Positions 56,694 through 64,000 of a DNA stretch of 64,000 nt are shown piece after piece. Numbering within the stretch: position 1 is the first letter of the stretch; each line of letters starts with the position of its first letter. Both the position numbers and the translations under genes were made by a program. Below the pieces are notes generated by a model that was not told the DNA's origin, made no database searches, and saw only the letters and a list, made by a program, of their open reading frames with translations. The DNA lies in the NCBI RefSeq assembly GCF_029255285.1, contig NZ_JAPUVI010000029.1, forward strand, positions 1-64,000. Reading direction: 5' to 3'. The stretch is from Accumulibacter sp. GTDB taxonomy: Bacteria; Pseudomonadota; Gammaproteobacteria; Burkholderiales; Rhodocyclaceae.

Positions 56694-57707
56694 ATGGAAG
56701 GCCTAAATATGAGCATCTGGACGCTGGCGCTGCTGATTGCAGTGGCACTGGCGTTCGACTTCATGAACGGGTTTCACGACGGCGCCAACTCGATCTCGAC
56801 GATCGTTGCGACCGGAGCCCTGACCCCGAAACAGGCGGTGCTGTTCGCCGCGTTCTTCAACTTCGCCGCGCTCTGGGTATTCCAGCTCAAGGTGGCGGCA
56901 ACCATCGGCAAGGGCACGGTCGATCCCAGCTTCGTCGATTATTACGTGATTTTCGGGGCCTTGATCGGCGCTTTGGCCTGGAACATCATCACCTGGTACT
57001 ACGGCATTCCGTCGTCGTCATCGCACGCCCTGGTCGGTGGTCTGGTCGGCGCGACGGTGGCCAAGGCCGGCTCGGGGGCGCCCATCGTTTGGGAGGGTTT
57101 CGGCAAGATCCTCGCTTTCATCATCATTTCGCCGCTGGTCGGGGTCATCATCGGCGGCCTGCTGATGGTGCTTGTCGCCTGGATCTTTCGTGGCACTTCG
57201 CCGTATCAGGCCGGCAAGTTCTTCAAGGGCGGGCAGTTGTTCGCCGCTGCTGCGTACAGTCTGGGCCACGGTGGTAACGACGCGCAGAAAACCATCGGCA
57301 TCATCTGGCTGCTGATGATCACTGCCGGCGTAGCGACCAAGGACGTTGCGACCCTGCCCACCTGGGTGATTTACGCGTGCTACTTCGCTATCGCCTGGGG
57401 AACGTATCTCGGTGGCTGGCGAATCGTCAAGACGATGGGAACCAAGATCACCAAGCTCAACGCGATCAGCGGATCGTGCGCTTCGATGGGTGGCGCGATC
57501 ACTCTTGGACTGGCGACGCTGGGCGGCATTCCGGTGTCGACGACGCATACCATCACCGGTGCCATCATCGGCGTCGGTGCGGCGACCGACGTCAAGGCGG
57601 TGCGCTGGGCGATCACTGCCAATCTGCTGGTTGCCTGGGTGTTGACCATCCCGGCCTCGGGCCTGATCGCCGCGGTCTTCTGGTACATCGGAACCAAGTT
57701 CCTGTAA
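56694..57707 (+). CDS. pit: PiT-family low-affinity phosphate transporter (first copy)
   Basis: This is an inner-membrane phosphate symporter of 337 residues with about ten hydrophobic segments. The two PiT signature repeats are present: 'FDFMNGFHDGANSISTIVATGAL' in split form near residue 25 and 'LGHGGNDAQKTIGIIWL' near 195. 'GIPVSTTHTITGAIIGVG' is also conserved. PiT proteins carry metal-phosphate complexes with protons. It is flanked on both sides by DUF47 genes. Confidence 0.95.
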   Translation: MEGLNMSIWTLALLIAVALAFDFMNGFHDGANSISTIVATGALTPKQAVLFAAFFNFAALWVFQLKVAATIGKGTVDPSFVDYYVIFGALIGALAWNIITWYYGIPSSSSHALVGGLVGATVAKAGSGAPIVWEGFGKILAFIIISPLVGVIIGGLLMVLVAWIFRGTSPYQAGKFFKGGQLFAAAAYSLGHGGNDAQKTIGIIWLLMITAGVATKDVATLPTWVIYACYFAIAWGTYLGGWRIVKTMGTKITKLNAISGSCASMGGAITLGLATLGGIPVSTTHTITGAIIGVGAATDVKAVRWAITANLLVAWVLTIPASGLIAAVFWYIGTKFL

Positions 57708-57726
57708 GCCACAAGTATTCGCCCTA

Positions 57727-57753
57727 GCGGACGCGCCGGCAACGGGCGTCCGC
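57727..57753 (+). terminator. Hairpin between pit and the second DUF47 gene
   Basis: Stem GCGGACGC / GCGTCCGC (8 bp) with an 11-base inner segment, 19 bases after pit. No T-tract follows, so it may act as an attenuator or 3' end stabiliser rather than a full terminator. Its core, CGCCGGCAACGGGCG, resembles the terminator after the second DUF47 gene. Confidence 0.5.
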
Positions 57754-57812
57754 CGACCCAGCCACCGGAATCAGTCAATCGTCGTTACAAGAGTCATTCA
57801 AGGGAGGTATTC

Positions 57813-58448
57813 ATGTTACCCAAGCGGTCCGAGTTTTTTGAGCTTCTCGCGGCACACAGCGAGCGCGTCCTGGCCGGAGCCAATGCCATGCTGCGCCTGG
57901 TGAACAGCCTGGGGGTCAGCAAGCAGGACGTTGCCGCGCTGGTCGAGGAAATCAATATGAACGAGACCAGTGCGGACCAGATCAAGGCGGATCTGCTGAC
58001 CATGCTGCACAAGTCCTTTGTCACGCCGCTCAACCGTGACCAGGTTTATGCCCTGACGCTAGACATCGACAGCGTGATGAACGCGGTACAGGATGTCGCA
58101 CAAGCGGCCAGCATCTACAACATCACCGAGGTAAATACCGAGTCGCACGAGCTGGCATCGATGACGGTCGACGCCTGCACGCGCCTGACGCGTGCGATTG
58201 CCTCGCTGAAGGCCAAGGAGCGCAACAAGGAGACGGTCGATCTGTGCGTCGAGATCGAGCACATCGAAGAGAAATCCGTCGCGGTGATGTACAAGGCCAT
58301 CAAGAGCCTGTTCGATACCGAGGGAGACGAGGCCGCCGCTCTGCGGGCCATGCGCATGCGGCAGTTCTATTCATTGCAGGAGAAGGTGCTGCGGGCCAGC
58401 AAGAAGTCGGCCCAGACGCTCGAGGAAATTCTGCTCCAGAATGCTTGA
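57813..58448 (+). CDS. DUF47/PhoU-like protein (second copy)
   Basis: This is a 211-residue paralogue of the first DUF47 protein, alike along its whole length ('FFELLAAHSERVLAGANAMLRLV', 'SADQIKADLLTMLHKSF', 'MRMRQFYSLQEKVLRASKKSA'). A GGGAGG site precedes the ATG, again as in the first copy. Duplication of a DUF47 unit around pit is the simplest origin. It may share the upstream transcript or start its own. Confidence 0.93.
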   Translation: MLPKRSEFFELLAAHSERVLAGANAMLRLVNSLGVSKQDVAALVEEINMNETSADQIKADLLTMLHKSFVTPLNRDQVYALTLDIDSVMNAVQDVAQAASIYNITEVNTESHELASMTVDACTRLTRAIASLKAKERNKETVDLCVEIEHIEEKSVAVMYKAIKSLFDTEGDEAAALRAMRMRQFYSLQEKVLRASKKSAQTLEEILLQNA

Positions 58449-58821
58449 GAACTGACCGGGCGTGCATTGCCCGGACGTTTGGTTCAGCAAACGGACGCCC
58501 CGGCAACGGGGCGTTGCGCTTTTATTGATCGGTCGCGGTGCGCCAGCCCGGCTCTCGCCAACTTACTTGTTCAGGTCGTTCGGGCTGCGGCACCGGGCAC
58601 GGAACTCAAGCGCGCGAAACGACCACCCGCTACCGCAGGCGCGTCGGATGAGCACTGAGTGGCAAAGCCTCACGGATGGCGAACTTCGGACTACAATCTG
58701 CGCCGGAAGCGGAGCGTCGCCGGTTTGCCGGGGCGATGGCCGGTGCTGGTCGCCGCCCCGGGCTATGGATGTCCGTTTCTCCATTTTGCAGGAGCTTACA
58801 AGCGCGTCAACGGAGGCACCG
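58449..58821. other. Intergenic region between second and third DUF47 genes
   Basis: About 370 bases with no supported gene. The left part holds an intrinsic terminator (listed separately). The right part must contain the promoter of the third DUF47 gene, but I see no convincing -35/-10 pair. A frame open through it has no recognisable protein. Confidence 0.5.
58495..58525 (+). terminator. Intrinsic terminator after the second DUF47 gene
   Basis: ACGCCCCG-GCAA-CGGGGCGT is a perfect 8-bp stem with a GNRA-type loop, followed by TGCGCTTTTATT. The T-tract is offset but present. Confidence 0.65.
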
Positions 58822-59505
58822 ATGTTACCGACCAACCCGATAGCAGCGTTGTTTGGCAGATCGCCGTTCAAGCCGCTGCAGCAGCACATGCGCGTCGTCA
58901 TCGAATGCGTCAGTGAGGTTCCGGCCCTTTTTCGGGCGTTGATCGACAATGACCAGGAGCAGCTCGAAGAGCAGAAAAACCGGATTTTCGTCAAGGAAAG
59001 CGCAGCGGACGCGATCAGGGCCGACATGTGCGACCACTTGCCGCGCAGCCTGCTCCTTGCCGTGGACCGGCAGGACCTTCTCGAACTGCTGGCCATGCAG
59101 GACGCGATCGCCGACACGGCGCAGGATATCGCCGGTTTGCTGGTCGAGCGCCGGATGGAGGTGCCGGCAGGCATGGCCGAACCGCTGATGCGGTTGGTAG
59201 CTCGTTGCGTCGATACCTGCGAACTGGCGCACCAGATCATCGAGCAGATCGACGAGCTCCTGGAGAGCGGCTTCCGCGGTCGTCCTGCCGAGCGTGTGCA
59301 GGCAATGGTCATCGAACTCGGGCATATGGAGAGTGATACGGATGTCATGGGAATGGACTTGGCGCGAGCGCTTTTTGCCGAGGAGGATAACCACAAGCCG
59401 GTGTCCGTGATGTTCTGGTATCAGTTGATCCAGTGGGTCGGGACGCTGGCCGACCACGCTGAGCGGGTGGGAGAGGTACTGCGTCTGCTGATTGCCCGCC
59501 GCTAG
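58822..59505 (+). CDS. DUF47/PhoU-like protein (third, divergent copy)
   Basis: This 227-residue DUF47 protein belongs to a different branch from the first two. It starts 'MLPTNPIAALFGRSPFKPLQQHM', like the TIGR00153 proteins paired with Pit in many proteobacteria. Acidic positions such as 'DNDQEQLEEQKNRIFVKESAADAIR'-type and 'MESDTDVMGMDLARALF' are kept. A GGAGG site lies seven bases before the ATG. The longer frame upstream is rejected. It is followed 242 bases later by the second pit gene. Confidence 0.92.
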   Translation: MLPTNPIAALFGRSPFKPLQQHMRVVIECVSEVPALFRALIDNDQEQLEEQKNRIFVKESAADAIRADMCDHLPRSLLLAVDRQDLLELLAMQDAIADTAQDIAGLLVERRMEVPAGMAEPLMRLVARCVDTCELAHQIIEQIDELLESGFRGRPAERVQAMVIELGHMESDTDVMGMDLARALFAEEDNHKPVSVMFWYQLIQWVGTLADHAERVGEVLRLLIARR

Positions 59506-59747
59506 CGCCGTTGGTTGACCAGGTGAGCCAAGCCCGATGATGAGATTTGTAGCCTTCACGCTCGGTGGAGGGGTGCCTGTCGGCGTGGCCGTCGGGCGTG
59601 AGCGGTGGGTGAAGCGAAGGCTTCGCGGTTGGCGTCTCCGCCTCCGGAGTCGTCGCGCTAGCGAGGTGTTTTTTCGGAGAGATCGTGCCGCTGGCAGGCA
59701 TCGCGCTCGTCCGTCACGTCTTCGACCCGGGCGCTAGGGGTTGCCGC

Positions 59748-61010
59748 ATGGAGATCATCGCTCAGCATCAATCCGTTTTTCTGGCTCTGGCTTTCGGCTG
59801 CGGCCTTTACATGACCTGGGGCATAGGAGCTAACGATGTTGCCAACGCCATGGGGACCACCGTCGGGTCGGGAGCCATCACGGTCAGGCAGGCCGTCGTT
59901 CTGGCCGCCGTAATGGAGTTTCTCGGCGCCTATCTGGCGGGCGGCGAAGTGGCTGACACGATCGCGCAAGGTATCATCGATGGCGCACGTTTTGCGCCGG
60001 TGCCGCATCTGCTGATGTTCGGGATGCTCGCCGCCTTGTTGGCCACCGGCATCTGGCTGATGGTTGCCACTTTACGCGGCTGGCCGGTATCCACGACGCA
60101 TACCATCGTCGGCGCCGTTTGCGGCGTCGGCGTGGCCGCTCTTGGCTCCGACGCGGTGCAATGGGAGAAGATGGGTGAGATCGTCGCCAGTTGGTTCATA
60201 TCACCGGTGCTTGGTGGAATCGTTGCCCTGTCGCTGACCCTGAGCATCCGGCGGTTCATTTTCAACACTCGCGACCCGGTTGGTCAGGCGCGTAAATGGG
60301 GGCCAGTTTATGCTTTTCTGGTCGGCTGGGTCGTTTCGCTGATCGTCATTGCCAGGGGTCTGCAGCACATCAACATCAATTTTGGCATTCTCGAAGGTCG
60401 GCTACTGGCGGTCGCGATCGGTATCGTCGTCGCCGTAGGTGCCTGGCTGATGATGAAGCGCGTCAAACTCGGCGCGCATGCCGATCGAGCCTCCCAGCAT
60501 GCCAGCGTCGAGCGACTGTTCATCCCACAGATGGTGTTGACCGGGGCGGCGATGGCCTTCGCGCACGGTTCCAACGACGTGGCCAATGGTATCGGTCCGA
60601 TGGCGGCAGCAATCCAGATCATCGAGACGCGGGCGGTGTCGGCGACCTCGCCGGTGACACCCTTGATGCTGCTCATCGGTGGCCTGGGAATCGTCGTCGG
60701 TCTGGCGACCTATGGCTACAAAGTGATGGCCACGCTTGGCCACAAAATCACCGAGTTGACGCCGACCCGGGCCTACTGCGCGACGATCGCCGCCGCTTTC
60801 GTCACCGTGGCAGCTTCCGGTCTGGGTTTGCCGGTTTCGGCGTCGCATATTGCCGTTGGTGCCGTGATGGGCGTCGGCATCGCCCGTGGTATCGGCGCTC
60901 TCGACCTGCGAGTCGTGAGCGGAATCGTCGTTTCGTGGTTCATCACGGTTCCGGTTGGCGGCCTCCTCGCGGCCATCGTGTTCCATGGCCTCAAAGCGTC
61001 GTTTTCCTAG
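59748..61010 (+). CDS. pit: PiT-family phosphate transporter (second copy, longer type)
   Basis: This is a 420-residue PiT transporter of the longer subtype, with about ten membrane segments and a cytoplasmic loop near 245-265. Signatures are 'WGIGANDVANAMGTTVGSGAI' in split form near residue 25 and 'AHGSNDVANGIGPMAAAI' near 275, plus 'GWPVSTTHTIVGAVCGVG'. It is only distantly similar to the first Pit, so it is probably an independent lineage with its own DUF47 partner and not a recent duplicate. Start ATG 59748 removes a non-hydrophobic extension. Confidence 0.95.
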   Translation: MEIIAQHQSVFLALAFGCGLYMTWGIGANDVANAMGTTVGSGAITVRQAVVLAAVMEFLGAYLAGGEVADTIAQGIIDGARFAPVPHLLMFGMLAALLATGIWLMVATLRGWPVSTTHTIVGAVCGVGVAALGSDAVQWEKMGEIVASWFISPVLGGIVALSLTLSIRRFIFNTRDPVGQARKWGPVYAFLVGWVVSLIVIARGLQHININFGILEGRLLAVAIGIVVAVGAWLMMKRVKLGAHADRASQHASVERLFIPQMVLTGAAMAFAHGSNDVANGIGPMAAAIQIIETRAVSATSPVTPLMLLIGGLGIVVGLATYGYKVMATLGHKITELTPTRAYCATIAAAFVTVAASGLGLPVSASHIAVGAVMGVGIARGIGALDLRVVSGIVVSWFITVPVGGLLAAIVFHGLKASFS

Positions 61011-61081
61011 AGTGGTGACGAGTCGTCGATCTACCGGGCGGGCGTCGGCGGGCGGTTCGCCGAGCCGGCCAGCCTGAAGCA

Positions 61082-61696
61082 ATGGCCGACTTGCCCACCC
61101 AGTTCGTCGAGTCGCTGCAGAACTACAAGGGCATCGACTTTCCGGCTGATATTCGCTATCGCCAGATTCTGGTGACCGGTCCTCCGGGTGCCGGCAAGAG
61201 CACCTTGATCGTGCACCTCGGCGGCTGGTCTGAGGAAGGCTATCTGGATCTCGGAAAGAAGCACTGGTGGCGATCGGAAATTCTTTCGGTTCGACCGCGT
61301 GAAATTCACTTGGGAATGCCTTTCGTCGGTCTTGAAAACGCAGTGTCGGTTTTCGATGCCGAGTTTCTAGATCGCAACCCGTTGCCGCTGGTCGACTTTG
61401 CTCGCCTGGTGTTGCCGCCACGAAAGCGCTTTTTTTTCTCAGTCGACTGGTATCGGCGCTATGTGTTCGAGTTCCTGCTGCCGCCTGCGGATCTCGTCTT
61501 CGAGCGGCGTAGCGAGCGGGCACGGCATAGCACGCATCCGGTGGACGCCCAACTCAGCCTGGCGATCTGCACGGCGCAACTCGAGGTGTTTCGCCGTGTC
61601 GCGGAGTTTCTGCATGAGAAGGGTTTCTACGTCTATCTCCGTGAAGGGATGGACAGCGCTCCGAGGCGTTTCGTCGGCGCCCGGCCTCTGCCGTGA
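61082..61696 (+). CDS. P-loop NTPase of unknown function, partner of the PPP phosphatase
   Basis: This 204-residue cytoplasmic protein has a clear Walker A ('GPPGAGKST', residues 33-41, K39), the form common in small-molecule and polynucleotide kinases. A possible Walker B region lies near 'SVFDAEFLDRNP'. I cannot assign a substrate. Its stop overlaps the GTG of the next gene (GTGA), so the two products are probably made in fixed ratio and may work on the same substrate. Aromatic-rich 'KKHWWRSEI' and 'FFFSVDWYRRYVFEF' are distinctive. Confidence 0.8.
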   Translation: MADLPTQFVESLQNYKGIDFPADIRYRQILVTGPPGAGKSTLIVHLGGWSEEGYLDLGKKHWWRSEILSVRPREIHLGMPFVGLENAVSVFDAEFLDRNPLPLVDFARLVLPPRKRFFFSVDWYRRYVFEFLLPPADLVFERRSERARHSTHPVDAQLSLAICTAQLEVFRRVAEFLHEKGFYVYLREGMDSAPRRFVGARPLP

Positions 61697-63153
61697 AGAG
61701 GCGTACTGCCAGACGCCCCCGCCGCATAGCGAGTCTTGTCGCCCGGTTGAAGGCGATCTCTGCCCGGCTCGGATTTGGCTGGGGCCATAACCTGAAGCTC
61801 GGCGACGCTTATCGGCTGGGCAGCACCAAGGTGCGTGTACCGCTCGACGGCATTCCGATCGAGATCACTCTGGGCTTGAATGACAGGCGCCTTCACCTGT
61901 ACCCGGAAACTCGTCTAAACCAGCGGGGCGAGACGATCCGGCTCAGCAGTTTCATCATTTTCGACCCGCGCACCCATCTTCGTCGCATCGGTGGCTTTCT
62001 ACGGCTCAGCCCGAAGAGCTGGCTGGCCCTGGGTTCCGGGGACGCAACCCAACAAGCGATGTTCGACTACCCTTCGGCCGTCGATGAGCAGCACCTCGTC
62101 GTGATCTACGGTCGGGATGCACTGGTTTTTCGTAATTTGAGCGATGCGGGAACGGCCATTGCACCGATGCTCGACGAGGTCAAATCGATCCGCATGAGCA
62201 AGTTGCGGCGCTTGCGCGACATTTTTGGCGGCCCGATCGAAGCCTTGGCGAGAGACGAAGCCTTGGCGTTGATCGAGGCGGTCATTCGCCTGTTGCGTGA
62301 TGAGGTCTATCGTCCGCGCGACGACCGTGGCCTGCCGGGTGGTCTGCTGATATTGCCGCCGACAGTGACTCCGATCCTGGTCGCCGACCTGCACGCTCAG
62401 GTGGACAATCTCTTGACGGTGTTGAGCCAGAATGCCTTTCTCGAAGCACTGGAAGACGGCAGTGCGGTTCTGGTGATACTGGGCGACGCCGTGCACTCGG
62501 AGGTGGATGGGCAACTCAGGGAGATGGTCGGGTCGATGGTGTTGATGGATCTCATTTTCCGACTCAAGTTGCGTTTCCCGGAGCAGGTCTTCTACCTTCG
62601 TGGCAACCACGATTCCTTTTCCGAGGACATCGCCAAGGACGGAATTCCGCAGGGCCTCTTGTGGGCCAAGGAACTCAGCGAGCGGCGCGGTACCGCCTAT
62701 CTGAAAGCGATGGGGGAATTCTATCGGCTGTTGCCCTATGTCGCGGTTTCGCCGAATTTCCTGGCGAGCCATGCGGCAGCGCCGAAGACCAAGGTCAACC
62801 GGGAGATGCTGGTGCAGATTCATCGTCATCCGGACTTGGTTCTGGAGCTGATCAACAACCGCCTGTATCGTGCAAACCGCCCCCAGGGCTACAACCGCCG
62901 TGACGTAAAGCGCTTCCGCCGCGCGCTGCAGGTCGATCCGAAGACGCCTTTCATCGTCGGCCATACGCCGATCGACCGCGAAGGGACCCTGTGGTTGAAC
63001 GTCGACGCTATCGCCAATCATCACGTGCTGTTCAGTGCCCATCCCGACCAAGTCGGCGTGTTCACCCTCATCGACGATACCATGGTACCGCTGGTTTACC
63101 CGGTGGATGCTTTGACGCCGATCATCAATGGCCTGGAGGGGAATGCGGGCTGA
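61693..63153 (+). CDS. PPP-family metallophosphatase with FHA-like N-terminal region
   Basis: This is a 486-residue protein. The C-terminal half (about 225-470) is a calcineurin-like phosphatase with the PPP motifs in order: 'ADLHAQ' (D232, H234), 'GDAVHSE' (D265, a variant of GDxxDRG lacking the Arg), 'GNHD' (about 304-307), then 'ASHAA' and 'VGHTP' histidines. Residues about 100-160 look FHA-like ('LALGSGD', 'EQHLVVIYG', 'NLSDAGTAI'), but the phosphothreonine-binding Arg is not visible. The first 30 residues are very basic. It could remove phosphate from protein, nucleotide or RNA. Its overlap with the P-loop gene recalls kinase-phosphatase pairs. Confidence 0.83.
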   Translation: MKRRTARRPRRIASLVARLKAISARLGFGWGHNLKLGDAYRLGSTKVRVPLDGIPIEITLGLNDRRLHLYPETRLNQRGETIRLSSFIIFDPRTHLRRIGGFLRLSPKSWLALGSGDATQQAMFDYPSAVDEQHLVVIYGRDALVFRNLSDAGTAIAPMLDEVKSIRMSKLRRLRDIFGGPIEALARDEALALIEAVIRLLRDEVYRPRDDRGLPGGLLILPPTVTPILVADLHAQVDNLLTVLSQNAFLEALEDGSAVLVILGDAVHSEVDGQLREMVGSMVLMDLIFRLKLRFPEQVFYLRGNHDSFSEDIAKDGIPQGLLWAKELSERRGTAYLKAMGEFYRLLPYVAVSPNFLASHAAAPKTKVNREMLVQIHRHPDLVLELINNRLYRANRPQGYNRRDVKRFRRALQVDPKTPFIVGHTPIDREGTLWLNVDAIANHHVLFSAHPDQVGVFTLIDDTMVPLVYPVDALTPIINGLEGNAG

Positions 63154-63216
63154 TCGCACTCCTCGTTTGGAGCAGTATAGGTCGCGCAGATTACGGGTTC
63201 CGTACCTAGGAGTCGA

Positions 63217-63246
63217 TTGACCAGCTTAGCGCGCAGCCGCTATACT
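63217..63246 (+). promoter_or_regulatory. Sigma-70 promoter for secG
   Basis: TTGACC (63217-63222), 18 bases, TATACT (63241-63246). This is a good match to consensus. The predicted start near 63253 leaves a leader of about 115 bases before secG, in which I recognise no riboswitch. Confidence 0.75.
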
Positions 63247-63367
63247 TCCAAAGTTTTTTCGGCCGGCAATTGGCCCGTTCGAAAATTCTGCTCGGCGAGC
63301 TTTCGCCGTTGTGCGGGCCAGTATTGTCAGGCTTTCTTGTCAAGCGTCGGGTCGAGTGAGAGGCTAT

Positions 63368-63739
63368 ATGGATTATCTTTTTTCGGTGGTCTTGGTGGTG
63401 CACATCCTGGCGGCGATAGGAGTCATAGGTCTCGTCCTGGTTCAGCACGGCAAAGGCGCCGACATGGGCGCGGCGTTCGGTAGTGGCGCTTCCGGGAGCC
63501 TGTTCGGGGCAACAGGTTCGGCTAATTTCCTGAGTCGCGCCACCGCAGTGCTGGCGACCATCTTCTTCATGACTAGTCTGTCGCTGGCCTATATTGCTTC
63601 AAGCAAGCCAAAAACGGCTGGCAGTGTGATGCAGGATGCAGTAAACTCTTCGCCTGTTCCGGTGAGCCCGGCGAGTGGTGCTGACAAGGCGGCGAGCTCG
63701 GGAGAACCGGATTCGAAAGCAAAGGATATTCCAAAGTAA
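63368..63739 (+). CDS. secG: SecG protein translocase subunit
   Basis: SecG is a small inner-membrane subunit of the SecYEG channel. The ATG at 63368 gives 123 residues. There are two membrane helices ('[23 protein letters not shown]' and '[20 protein letters not shown]') joined by the conserved '[20 protein letters not shown]' loop, diagnostic for SecG. The C-terminal 45 residues form a polar Ser/Ala/Lys tail. It is followed by tRNA-Leu(GAG), as in E. coli (secG-leuU), and then by nuoA. Confidence 0.97.
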   Translation: MDYLFSVVLVVHILAAIGVIGLVLVQHGKGADMGAAFGSGASGSLFGATGSANFLSRATAVLATIFFMTSLSLAYIASSKPKTAGSVMQDAVNSSPVPVSPASGADKAASSGEPDSKAKDIPK

Positions 63740-63804
63740 TTGGTTTGGCGGGAGGGACGGGAAGTGCAGCAGCCCTCGGTTAACTCGTCCCTCTCTGTGG
63801 CAAT

Positions 63805-63889
63805 GCCGACGTGGTGAAATTGGTATACACGCTATCTTGAGGGGGTAGTGACTTCGGTCGTATGAGTTCGAGTCTCATCGTCGGCACCA
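63805..63889 (+). tRNA. tRNA-Leu (anticodon GAG)
   Basis: A full cloverleaf can be drawn. Acceptor stem GCCGACG / CGTCGGC, D arm GTG/CAC, anticodon stem CTATC / GGTAG with loop TTGAGGG giving anticodon GAG (63839-63841), a long variable arm (GAC-TTCG-GTC) typical of leucine tRNA, and T arm ATGAG / CTCAT. CCA is encoded (63887-63889). It probably shares a transcript with secG. Confidence 0.97.
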
Positions 63890-63948
63890 GGAGATGTCAT
63901 CCGCTGCGGGTGGCTGCAGTCTGAATCGAAGTGCTTGTGGGGCGAATG

Positions 63949-64000
63949 ATGCTGGAAAGTTATTTCCCGGTATTTGTCTTCATCCTGGTTGGCGTCGCTT
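63949..64000 (+). CDS. nuoA: NuoA, NADH-quinone oxidoreductase subunit A (3' truncated)
   Basis: Only the first 17 residues are inside the window ('MLESYFPVFVFILVGVA'), matching the start of NuoA, a small membrane subunit of complex I. Two ATGs stand in a row. The second (63949) is better spaced from GGGG at 63939. The location after secG and tRNA-Leu is the usual start of the nuo operon in betaproteobacteria. The rest lies beyond the window. Confidence 0.85.
   Translation, partial: MLESYFPVFVFILVGVA

Noticed and set aside
60402-63159. Two long minus-strand frames opposite pit, the P-loop gene and the phosphatase gene
   Set aside because: The plus strand has signatures of the PiT, Walker A and PPP families, and the antisense frames show none.

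Overview
This window comes from the chromosome of a GC-rich, motile betaproteobacterium. The flagellar and chemotaxis gene order, the order secG - tRNA-Leu(GAG) - nuoA at the right end, and clustered PiT phosphate transporters with DUF47/PhoU-like partners fit Rhodocyclales. A polyphosphate-accumulating relative of Candidatus Accumulibacter is a reasonable guess, but this is inference from content, not a database match.

Layout. 1-5.2 kb: the 3' end of a cheW, a spermidine-synthase-like methyltransferase-fold gene, a class III nucleotide cyclase fused to an FHA domain, and tex. 5.4-11.2 kb: fliW, a chemoreceptor with a C-terminal sensory module, two tandem cheV genes, cheY and cheZ. 11.2-21.1 kb: cheA, then flhB-flhA-flhF-flhG-fliA and the stator pair motC-motD in one closely packed set. 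21.1-33.6 kb: flgN-flgM-flgA on the minus strand, diverging from flgBCDEFGHIJKL on the plus strand, followed by an unknown lipoprotein. 34.2-45.2 kb: one long minus-strand operon read fliF-G-H-I-J-K-L-M-N-O-P-Q-R. 45.3-48.3 kb: the two-component pair fleS/fleR (flrB/flrC type) and fliE. 48.3-54.2 kb: a small membrane protein, a class I methyltransferase, an rbgA/ylqF GTPase, a YihG-type acyltransferase and a large MalT-like LuxR regulator. 54.4-63.2 kb: a ParA ATPase with a Lys/Ala-rich ribbon-helix-helix-like partner, three DUF47 proteins and two PiT phosphate transporters, then a P-loop protein with a PPP-family phosphatase carrying an FHA-like N-terminal region. 63.2-64 kb: secG, tRNA-Leu(GAG) and the first codons of nuoA.

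The flagellar genes cover almost the whole basal body, hook, export apparatus, switch, one stator pair and the regulators FliA/FlgM and FleSR. Flagellin, cap (fliD), fliS, flhDC or fleQ, and cheB/cheR are not in the window. Promoters readable by eye support a layered hierarchy. There are near-consensus sigma-54 sites before flgB and fliE, with FleR as the likely activator. There are sigma-28 sites before flgM and flgK, and a weaker one before the chemoreceptor gene.

The most unusual stretch is 54.4-63.2 kb. A ParA/basic-tail DNA-binding pair stands beside repeated phosphate-transport units and a two-gene P-loop/FHA-phosphatase cassette. One untested reading is a module that couples phosphate uptake with positioning or inheritance of an intracellular storage body.
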